From Chloroflexota bacterium (GTDB taxonomy: Bacteria; Chloroflexota; Limnocylindria; QHBO01): a stretch of DNA of 7,837 nt. The notes beneath the pieces were generated by a model. The model did no database searches. It worked only from the letters and a program-made list of their open reading frames with translations, and was not told the DNA's origin. Below are positions 1-5,807 of this stretch, piece by piece. Positions within the stretch are counted from its first letter, which is position 1. The number at the start of each line of letters is the position of its first letter. Position numbers and translations under genes: made by a program. The DNA lies in contig JAOUHE010000077.1 in assembly GCA_029865285.1 (NCBI GenBank), positions 1 through 7,837 of the forward strand, read 5' to 3'.

Positions 1-23
1 GTCCTCGGGACGCGCACGAAGGC

Positions 24-554
24 CTAGCTGCCGAGCTCCTCGCGGGGAGGGCCCTTCTCGCCACCGCCGAGGTCGACGTCGAGCGAGTTGATGAACTCGC
101 GGAAGACCGCCAGCTTCTCGTCCGGGTCGTCGCCCGCCTCGGGCCGGTCGGGCTCGACCCCCGCCTCGTCGAGGACGCGCTCATCGACATAGATCGTGGA
201 GCCGGTGCGCACCGCCACCGCGATCGCGTCGCTGGTCCGCGAGTCGATCTCGGCCTCGCTGCCGTCAGCCGCTTCCACGTAGAGGCGTGCGTGGAACGTC
301 CCCTCGGTCACACTGGTGACCACCACCCGGTTCACCGATGCGTTGAGCGTCCCGACGATGCTGACCAGCAGGTCATGCGTGAGCGGACGCTCGGCGTTGA
401 GTCCCTGCAAACGCATGGCGATGGCGTTCGCCTCGGACGGACCGATCCAGATTGGGAGATATCGGTCCCGGTCCGACTCCTTCAGGATGACCACGTGCTG
501 GCTGGAGAGCATGTGCACGCGCACGCTCTCCACGACCATCTCAATGAGCCTCAC
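24..554 (-). CDS. Bifunctional nuclease (DUF151/BFN) family protein
   Basis: A 176-residue protein of the DUF151/BFN family (PF02577), small cytosolic proteins named for a plant enzyme with RNase and DNase activity; the bacterial role is mostly unproven. Visible family marks are LPIWIG at residues 33-38 followed by E41, RPLTHDLL at 56-63, and the conserved IDSRTSDAIAVAVR block at 103-116, with Thr where the family usually has Pro (RPSDA). The tail has the KLAVFREFINSLD segment (about 147-158) seen in actinobacterial and Chloroflexota members. The frame opens with GTG at 554. An in-frame ATG at 539 (residue 6) has GAGG nine bases upstream and is a credible alternative start. It begins only 19 bases after the stop of the upstream 740-residue gene, so cotranscription is likely. 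Family assignment is secure; nuclease activity in this organism is inference. Confidence 0.9.
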   Translation of the reverse strand: MRLIEMVVESVRVHMLSSQHVVILKESDRDRYLPIWIGPSEANAIAMRLQGLNAERPLTHDLLVSIVGTLNASVNRVVVTSVTEGTFHARLYVEAADGSEAEIDSRTSDAIAVAVRTGSTIYVDERVLDEAGVEPDRPEAGDDPDEKLAVFREFINSLDVDLGGGEKGPPREELGS

Positions 555-573
555 CGGCCGATTCTAGAGGAGC

Positions 574-2796
574 CTACTCGAGGACGATGCGGACGATGCG
601 GTCCGGCGTCAGGAGGTAGGCGGCCGGCGGACCGTCGGCGACCGAAGTGACGGTCATCGCCACGACCGTTGCGAGCAGGCCGGACTCGGCGCCGTCGCGC
701 GGGGCCAGCCACTGGCGCACGAAGGCGCCGTCGGCACGCTGGAAGGCGATGATCCGCGCGTTGGCCGCGTCGTACACGTAGAACAGCTCCCGCTCCCCGA
801 TCGTCGCGCCGTCGAGCAGCGTGTAGCCGAGCGGCTGGCGAATCGCCGCATCGGGTGGCGGATCCAGGGAGTAGTCCTCCTGGATGAGCGGCGTGCCGAA
901 GTTGACACGGGTCACTGTGCCCGGATGCAGCAGCCACAGGTTGGCGTCGACCAGGACGTCGCGAGCGGCACCGGCGGCGAGGTCCGGCGCCTCGGACAGG
1001 AACTGCTCGGGGTCGGTCGGATACGTGACGGGGACGATGGTTCCCGACGACCACTTGCGTACCTCGTCCGCCGCGGCATCCACCAGGTAGAGGTTGAAGA
1101 TCTCCAGCGGCGGTCGGTGCTGGAGCGCTGCCAACAGGTGGCTGCTGGCGGATACGGCATCGAGACCACGCATGACAAGTTGATGCGCGACCTGTTCGAC
1201 CAGGTCGAAGCGCCACGCCTGCCGCTGTCGATCAATGAGCACCACGTCGGTCGCTGCCGTGGCCAGCATCCACGGCGCCCCGGCAACTCCGCCGTCGAGC
1301 TCCTGGCCGGACCGATAGACCACCGTCGCATCCCCGGTCACCGGGTCGATCCGGACCATCCGGCCGCGCGCCAGTTCGATCACCCACAGCGAGCCATCGC
1401 TGGCGAGCGCCATGTCGAGCGGATCGATGTCGGCGAAGGCCGCGCCCAGATCGACGACGGTGCTCGCCTCGGACAGCCGCGTCACCGCGTATACCGCGTC
1501 GAGCCCTCGATCCACGCGACGCTCGAGGGGTGCAAGATCGGCCGCCGAGACTCCCGCGTCGGCCGCGCGTTGGAGTGCGACTCCGGCAGCGGTCAGCAAC
1601 TCCGTCGCCGTCGCTGGATCGCGGTCGACCAGGTCGCGTCCGCCGACACGCTCACTGACCGCCGCAACAAGGTCCTGGGCTTCGACCACCGCAGCGCGCG
1701 CGAGGCTGGCCCGCAGGATGGCATCGGTCGGGTCGGGATTTGGGAGGCTCGCCACGGACGCCCCCACGGCCATCAGCGCCGCCACCCCCGCCATCCCCAG
1801 CAGCCCGAGGCGGCGGCGGCGGCCTTCCTCGCGAAGCGCCGTCCGCGGAATCGAGGTCGGGTAGGCCGGTCGCCGTCGCGGCACGAAGGCGAGCAGGATG
1901 TTGACCCCATACAGGATCCCCTTGGCGACGAGAGCCTGCGCTCCGTCGATCGCATCTCCGGCGCGGTGGAGCCCGGCGCCGATCGCATCGGCCAGGGGGA
2001 CCGGGCTGTGGTCGGGCAGGCCCGCCAGCGGCTCGGCCGGACGCACCGCCTGGAGCTGACGATTGGTGGCCGTCGCCGCCAACTCGATCACCTCCAGGGC
2101 CAGGACGCCATCGGAGCCGACGCCACCCCTGATGCGGAAGAGTTGCTGGAGGTGCTCCACGGCAGCCGCCGGGCGAAGCGTCGAGATGGCCTGCTGCAGT
2201 TCATCGGTGCCGACCACGTCGGCCAGGTTGCGCGACAGGAGGGCGATCCGGTCGTCCGGTGTCAGCTCGCCCTGCCAGGTGAAGGGTTGAACCTCGAGCG
2301 CCTCCCCTAGCGTCTCGGCGACCTGCCGGATCCGTATCCGGGGATCCTCCTCGGCCGCCGTCGGTGGTGGCGGCAACTCGTACATGCGGCCGCCGCGGAC
2401 GATGACGGCAGCGGCCGGGCCCAGCTTCGCCACATGCCCTTCGCGGCCACGGACCACCAGGGCAACGATGCTCACCGCTCCACGGCGGGGGATCCCCAGG
2501 CGGCCGCGCTGGTGGAAGAGGCGGCGGTTCGCCCCCGCCAAGGCCTTCGAGAGGGCGCCCAAAGCGCCGACCGACATGTCGTAGTAGTAGTCGCGCTCGA
2601 GCGCCTCCAGCGCCTCGCTGGCCGCATTCGCCAGGGGAGCGGCTCCGCCGGTCAGCTGCGCCACGACGAAGAGGGAGCCCTTGGTGCGCGCCTCGGCTCC
2701 CGTCGCGGGCTCACGAAAACGGACGATGTCGAGCGCTCCGACTCCGCGCTCGTCGGCCGCCGGCAGGCCGATGCGGGTCGAGAGGCGATTGCTCAT
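574..2796 (-). CDS. Membrane protein: degenerate PP2C-like domain, one TM helix, NHL-like propeller
   Basis: I do not recognise this as a named gene; the following is read from the 740-residue sequence. Residues about 20-240 follow the PP2C/PPM pattern: LFVVAQLTGG at 42-51 stands where phosphatases have VADGMGG, AKLGPAAAVIVRGG at 123-136 matches the 'hvGDSRayl.R.G' strand, LTPDDRIALLSRNLADVV at 178-195 matches 'l.pGDrlLLcSDGLtdvv', and GVGSDGVLALEVI at 225-237 matches the terminal 'GgsDNiTvivv'. Metal-site Asp residues are missing at the first three sites, and DN reads DG at the last. A basic stretch (RRRP 307-310, GRRRRLG 325-331) precedes one hydrophobic helix at about 331-350, predicting an inside N-terminus. 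Residues 360-440 are Ala-rich and helical. From about 445 to the end there are repeated beta-propeller-like units, for example DMALASDGSLWVIELARGRM (461-480) and ELFYVYDAANARIIAFQRAD (670-689). It follows dciA by 46 bases. No strong Shine-Dalgarno precedes the ATG. A sensor or scaffold role is inference; catalysis looks unlikely. Confidence 0.8.
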   Translation of the reverse strand: MSNRLSTRIGLPAADERGVGALDIVRFREPATGAEARTKGSLFVVAQLTGGAAPLANAASEALEALERDYYYDMSVGALGALSKALAGANRRLFHQRGRLGIPRRGAVSIVALVVRGREGHVAKLGPAAAVIVRGGRMYELPPPPTAAEEDPRIRIRQVAETLGEALEVQPFTWQGELTPDDRIALLSRNLADVVGTDELQQAISTLRPAAAVEHLQQLFRIRGGVGSDGVLALEVIELAATATNRQLQAVRPAEPLAGLPDHSPVPLADAIGAGLHRAGDAIDGAQALVAKGILYGVNILLAFVPRRRPAYPTSIPRTALREEGRRRRLGLLGMAGVAALMAVGASVASLPNPDPTDAILRASLARAAVVEAQDLVAAVSERVGGRDLVDRDPATATELLTAAGVALQRAADAGVSAADLAPLERRVDRGLDAVYAVTRLSEASTVVDLGAAFADIDPLDMALASDGSLWVIELARGRMVRIDPVTGDATVVYRSGQELDGGVAGAPWMLATAATDVVLIDRQRQAWRFDLVEQVAHQLVMRGLDAVSASSHLLAALQHRPPLEIFNLYLVDAAADEVRKWSSGTIVPVTYPTDPEQFLSEAPDLAAGAARDVLVDANLWLLHPGTVTRVNFGTPLIQEDYSLDPPPDAAIRQPLGYTLLDGATIGERELFYVYDAANARIIAFQRADGAFVRQWLAPRDGAESGLLATVVAMTVTSVADGPPAAYLLTPDRIVRIVLE

Positions 2797-2842
2797 TGGG
2801 CTGCGCTCGAGCGGTGGCTGGGAGGAGGCGGGACGCCGTCGA

Positions 2843-3193
2843 TTATAGGGAGCGGCCCGGACCCGAACGACCCACCGATACGGCGATGCGGGACAGGACG
2901 ATCGTCGCTCCCGGGCGCCCGGCCATGCGGCCGTTGACGGTGTGCACGAGGGCGTCGCCTCGCAGGTTCAGCTCCTGCGCAAGGATCGGCTCCGACGCCT
3001 CGACCTCGGCAACGCCATTCCTCACCCGGATCAGCCGCGACTGCATGGCGCCGCGCTCCAGGCCGGCGGCTGTCACCACCTCGGCCCAGGCCAACCGGGC
3101 CTGCGCCTGGGCGATCTGCTCGGCGGCGCCGGGCCCCACGCAGGTCAGCAGGGCGCGCTGGACCGCTGAGGCGGCCTCCTCGGTGCGGCTCAC
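2843..3193 (-). CDS. dciA: DciA-like DUF721 protein (replicative helicase accessory)
   Basis: A 116-residue protein of the DUF721 family, whose characterised member DciA interacts with the replicative helicase DnaB and supports its loading in bacteria lacking DnaC or DnaI. Supporting features are the N-terminal AWAEVV with Trp36, a short strand region GVAEVEASEPI at 60-70, LAQELNL at 71-77, the hydrophobic helix around ALVHTVN (81-87), and a final IVLSRIAVSVG strand (98-108) close to the family pattern. The length suits a protein made of only the DUF721 domain. The start is a GTG at 3193 whose last two bases form the recF stop (GTGA), so it is probably translationally coupled to recF. The recF-DUF721 pairing is common in Actinomycetota and relatives, and this context supports the call. 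Direct helicase interaction here is inferred from the family. Confidence 0.82.
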   Translation of the reverse strand: MSRTEEAASAVQRALLTCVGPGAAEQIAQAQARLAWAEVVTAAGLERGAMQSRLIRVRNGVAEVEASEPILAQELNLRGDALVHTVNGRMAGRPGATIVLSRIAVSVGRSGPGRSL

Positions 3194-4353
3194 GCGACGC
3201 GTGGCGCCACGGAGAGACGCCCCTCCCCGACCTGCCAGATCGCCACCCCGCGGCGTCCGGCCGGGAGGGCGGACAGGTCCGCCATCGTGACCAGCACCTG
3301 GCCGCGCTCGAGGAGCAGGCCCAGCAGCCGCTCGGAACGCTCCGCATCGAGCTCGCTGAAGACATCGTCGAGCAGGACGATCGGCGTTGGCCCGCCGACA
3401 GACAGGAGGTCACGCTCGGCCAGCTTGAGGGCAAGGATGATTGTCCGCTGCTGGCCGCGGCTGGCATGGGTCGCCACCTCGCGCCCTCCCAGCTCGACAC
3501 GCAGGTCGTCTCGCTGTGGCCCGACCAGCGAGACACCGTTCCAGAGCTCCTTCTGCCGCACGTCCGCCAGGCGGCGACGATAGGCTGCTGCGAGCTCGTC
3601 GGCGGACGGCTCGACCGAGCGGTCGGTCCACGCGTCCTTCAGCGTGTCCACGTAGACGAGTCGCACGCGATCGCCGATCTCGTCAGTGGGCGCAACAGCG
3701 TCATGGAGGGCAGGGAGCCGGTCGTCGAGGTCGCGGACCAACTGCAGCCGAGCCGCAGTCACGCGGCCGCCAACGGTGGCCAGCGCCTCATCCCAGAAGA
3801 CGAGCCCGTTGCTGGTCGCCTCCTCGCGCCGGATCGAGCGGAGCAGCGCGTTCCGCTGGGCGAGGACTCGAGCCAGTTCGCCGAGGTCGCGGGCCGCCCG
3901 GCGGTCACGCTGCGCCAGGATCGCGTCCAGGAACCGGCGGCGCTCGCCGGGCGCCCCGACCAGGAGCAGCATCTCCTCGGGTCGGAAGAGGACGACCCTC
4001 ACGTCGTCGTGGACCGACGTAACGCGCCTGGCCAGACCGTTGACGGTCAGTCGCTTGCGAATCTCCGGCGGCGCCTCTGCACCGGGAAGGATGAGCTCCA
4101 CCCGCGCGGTGGCGCTGCCCTGCGGGTCGGCGAGGTCGAGACGAATGCGACCGAACGGGCGCCCGTGGCGCACCATCTCGGTGTCGGGCCCGGCGCGGTG
4201 TGAGCGACCCGCAACCGCCACGAAGATCGCCTCCAGAAGGTTCGTCTTCCCCGCGCCATTTGGGCCGGCGACGATGGTCAGCCCCGCGTCCGGATGCAGC
4301 TCCGCCGTCGGGTAACTGCGAAAGTCCTCGAGCAGGAGGCGGGTCAGGCGCAT
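3190..4353 (-). CDS. recF: DNA replication/repair protein RecF
   Basis: An SMC-like ABC ATPase of 387 residues that works with RecO and RecR at single-strand gaps and stalled forks, helping RecA replace single-strand binding protein. The opening MRLTRLLLEDFRSYPTAEL is typical of RecF. Walker A is GPNGAGKTN at residues 30-38. A GPQRDDL block (278-284; usually GPHRDD) precedes the ABC signature ASRGQQR (297-303), and Walker B with the D-loop is PIVLLDDVFSELD at 324-336. RRRFLDAILAQ (138-148) is another family block. The length is normal and all ATPase elements look intact. The ATG lies 36 bases after the dnaN stop with no recognisable Shine-Dalgarno, and the TGA stop overlaps the dciA GTG start by four bases, so expression is probably tied to dnaN and dciA. 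Confidence 0.97.
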   Translation of the reverse strand: MRLTRLLLEDFRSYPTAELHPDAGLTIVAGPNGAGKTNLLEAIFVAVAGRSHRAGPDTEMVRHGRPFGRIRLDLADPQGSATARVELILPGAEAPPEIRKRLTVNGLARRVTSVHDDVRVVLFRPEEMLLLVGAPGERRRFLDAILAQRDRRAARDLGELARVLAQRNALLRSIRREEATSNGLVFWDEALATVGGRVTAARLQLVRDLDDRLPALHDAVAPTDEIGDRVRLVYVDTLKDAWTDRSVEPSADELAAAYRRRLADVRQKELWNGVSLVGPQRDDLRVELGGREVATHASRGQQRTIILALKLAERDLLSVGGPTPIVLLDDVFSELDAERSERLLGLLLERGQVLVTMADLSALPAGRRGVAIWQVGEGRLSVAPRVA

Positions 4354-4389
4354 CGGTGCCGCCGCGGCGCCGGCCGGGGTCGCGCGCCC

Positions 4390-5517
4390 TTACGACGCAG
4401 TGCGGACCGGCATGATCACGTGGACGTATTCGTCCTTGCCGATCCCGCGGACGACGCCCGGGGCCAGCGGCCCCGACAGCTCCAGCGCGACCTCCTCCGC
4501 GCCGACGTTGGCGAGGACGTCGATCAGGTAGCGGGCGTTGAAGGCGATGGTGGTCGCCTGGCCCTCGACGACGGCCTCGACGGCATCCGAGGCGTCACCG
4601 ACGTCGGCGGCGTGGGCCGTGATCGAGACCCCGTCGCCGGCCTCGCCCCCCAGCTCGACCTTGATGATGTTCGCGCTGTCGCGGGCGAAGATGCTCGCGC
4701 GTCGGGCACCGGCAAGGAAGGCCTCGCGGTCGACCACGGCGCGGCTGGTGTGCGAGGTCGGGATGACCGGCTCGTAGTTCGGGAACTGGCCTTCGATCAG
4801 CCGGCTGACGAGGTCGATCTGGTCAACGTGGAAGAGGATCTGGCTCTTGTTCGGCGTCACGGTGATCTCGATCATCTCCTCCGCGTCGGGGAGGATCCGC
4901 ATCAGCTCGGCGTACGAGCGCGCCGGAACGACGATGGTCATCTCCTGCGCAACCGGCTTGGCGAGGCCGACCGTCCTGACCGCGATCCGGTAGTTGTCGG
5001 CAGCTGCCAGCGTCATCACGCTGCCCACAAAGCGGGTGAGCACCCCGGTGAGGATTGGCCGGCTCTCGTCGGTGGCCGCGGCAAACACGACCTCGCCGAG
5101 CGCTTCCCGCAGGGCACGCGCGTCGACCGTGGTGGCGGGCGAATCGCCGATGGCCGCGACGACCGGGAACTCGTCGGCCTCGATCCCCTTGATCGACGAC
5201 CGGCTGCCGCCACAGGAGACCTTGAGAGTGCGGTCCTTGGCCGAGAACTGCAGGTGGACCGGGTCTGTCGGGGAGAGCGATGTCACCAGGTCGGCCAGCA
5301 GTTTGGCGGGCACCGTTATCTCCCCTTCGTCGGTGACCTTGCCCGGGATCCAGCAGTTGATCCCGATCTCCAGGTTGGTGGCGGTCAGCTTCAGCCCGGC
5401 GTTGTCGGTCTTCAGCAGTACGTTGGCCAGCACCGGGAGGGTCGCCCGGCTGCTGACGGCGCGTCCTGCGACGCCCAGGCCCCGTGCCAGGTTTGCCTGC
5501 ATCACGGTTACGTTCAT
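4390..5517 (-). CDS. dnaN: DNA polymerase III subunit beta (sliding clamp)
   Basis: The beta clamp, a ring-shaped homodimer that tethers DNA polymerase III and other clamp-binding proteins to DNA. The 375-residue length is standard for three repeated clamp domains (roughly 1-120, 128-245 and 250-375). Recognisable blocks are LPVLANVLL (27-35), TATNLEIGI (45-53), ESRPILTGV (151-159), DNYRIAV (174-180), EGQFPNYEPVIP (242-253), FNARYLIDVL (326-335) and the C-terminal YVHVIMPVR (364-372), the clamp-binding pocket end of the protein. The ATG at 5517 has GAGG five bases upstream, a moderately good ribosome-binding site. It lies directly after the oriC candidate and follows dnaA in the same direction. 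A hairpin in its leader at 5535-5559 is described separately. No convincing promoter of its own was found. Confidence 0.97.
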   Translation of the reverse strand: MNVTVMQANLARGLGVAGRAVSSRATLPVLANVLLKTDNAGLKLTATNLEIGINCWIPGKVTDEGEITVPAKLLADLVTSLSPTDPVHLQFSAKDRTLKVSCGGSRSSIKGIEADEFPVVAAIGDSPATTVDARALREALGEVVFAAATDESRPILTGVLTRFVGSVMTLAAADNYRIAVRTVGLAKPVAQEMTIVVPARSYAELMRILPDAEEMIEITVTPNKSQILFHVDQIDLVSRLIEGQFPNYEPVIPTSHTSRAVVDREAFLAGARRASIFARDSANIIKVELGGEAGDGVSITAHAADVGDASDAVEAVVEGQATTIAFNARYLIDVLANVGAEEVALELSGPLAPGVVRGIGKDEYVHVIMPVRTAS

Positions 5518-5534
5518 AGAGCCCTCATCCTCGG

Positions 5535-5559
5535 CTGGCTGGCGTTGTCCACCAGCCAG
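5535..5559. repeat. Perfect 8-bp inverted repeat in dnaN leader / oriC edge
   Basis: Arms CTGGCTGG (5535-5542) and CCAGCCAG (5552-5559) enclose a nine-base loop. In a dnaN transcript the hairpin would end 17 bases before the start codon, just upstream of the GAGG ribosome-binding site. There is no T-run after it on the minus strand, so it does not look like an intrinsic terminator. A DnaA box overlaps its loop and right arm. Confidence 0.7.
5545..5553 (+). promoter_or_regulatory. DnaA box TTGTCCACC
   Basis: One mismatch from TTGTCCACA, the form common in GC-rich genomes. It is the box nearest dnaN, adjoins the AT-richer stretch 5561-5600, and lies across the loop and 3' arm of the inverted repeat 5535-5559. 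Confidence 0.7.
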
Positions 5560-5617
5560 TTCAACACCACTCTGATACTCGTCAAGGATACCTTTACGTC
5601 ACCGTCTCTCGTAGTGC

Positions 5618-5626
5618 TGTGGACGG
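5618..5626 (-). promoter_or_regulatory. Weak DnaA box CCGTCCACA
   Basis: Matches TTGTCCACA at seven of nine positions and keeps the TCCACA core. The adjoining nine bases on the same strand (5627-5635, CAACCCACA) match TTATCCACA at six of nine, so there may be two low-affinity sites head to tail. Confidence 0.45.
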
Positions 5627-5634
5627 TGTGGGTT

Positions 5635-5654
5635 GCCGTGCTCCGCCGTGCTCC
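5635..5654. repeat. Tandem 10-mer GCCGTGCTCC x2
   Basis: Two perfect adjacent copies of GCCGTGCTCC (5635-5644 and 5645-5654) lie between the boxes at 5618 and 5662. The ten-base period is about one helical turn. It is not itself a DnaA box; its role is unknown. Confidence 0.75.
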
Positions 5655-5661
5655 GGTGCCC

Positions 5662-5670
5662 TGCGGATAA
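5662..5670 (-). promoter_or_regulatory. DnaA box TTATCCGCA
   Basis: One mismatch from the TTATCCACA consensus, in the middle of the dnaA-dnaN gap and in the same orientation as the box at 5737-5745. Confidence 0.7.
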
Positions 5671-5736
5671 CCGACCCCGCAGCTGTTGGCTATTGGCCCC
5701 GGAGGGTGCACCGGCTGGGGACCGACGCGGGGCCGT

Positions 5737-5745
5737 TGTGGATTA
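5737..5745 (-). promoter_or_regulatory. DnaA box TAATCCACA
   Basis: One mismatch from TTATCCACA, with the ATCCACA core intact. It lies within the dnaA-proximal half of the gap. Confidence 0.72.
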
Positions 5746-5785
5746 CCGCCCGACCCGCCCCGCTGGTGCCGATCCCGCGGGCCTG

Positions 5786-5794
5786 TTGTCCACA
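5786..5794 (+). promoter_or_regulatory. DnaA box TTGTCCACA
   Basis: Exact match to the high-GC form of the DnaA box, 13 bases beyond the dnaA stop codon. It is the best-matching box in the window and a likely high-affinity anchor for DnaA assembly. Confidence 0.8.
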
Positions 5795-5807
5795 CCCGCC
5801 TGACCGG

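Larger units (their letters stand above)
5518..5807. other. oriC: Candidate chromosomal replication origin (oriC) between dnaA and dnaN
   Basis: This 290-base non-coding gap sits between the dnaA stop and the dnaN start, a standard position for bacterial oriC. It holds one exact TTGTCCACA box (5786-5794), three single-mismatch boxes (5545-5553, 5662-5670, 5737-5745) and one two-mismatch box (5618-5626). By hand count, 5561-5600 is 22 of 40 A/T, clearly richer in A/T than the surrounding DNA, and lies at the dnaN side next to a box, so it is the best candidate for the duplex-unwinding element. A perfect tandem 10-mer (5635-5654) and a hairpin (5535-5559) are also present. The box cluster and gene context make the origin call strong; the unwinding site is inference. 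Confidence 0.88.

Noticed and set aside
925..2310. 461-codon open frame on the plus strand opposite the pseudo-PP2C gene
   Set aside because: It is antisense to a longer frame with clear domain patterns, its translation is rich in Arg/His/Gly/Asp without any domain, and long antisense frames are expected in very GC-rich DNA.
5557..5585. TTGACG (minus strand, 5585-5580) as -35 of a dnaN promoter
   Set aside because: At 16-18 base spacing only TGAACT, GAACTG or AACTGG are available as -10 elements, all poor matches.
5774..5781. GC-rich palindrome CCCGCGGG downstream of dnaA as a terminator
   Set aside because: The arms are four bases with no loop and no T-run follows; likely chance in GC-rich DNA.
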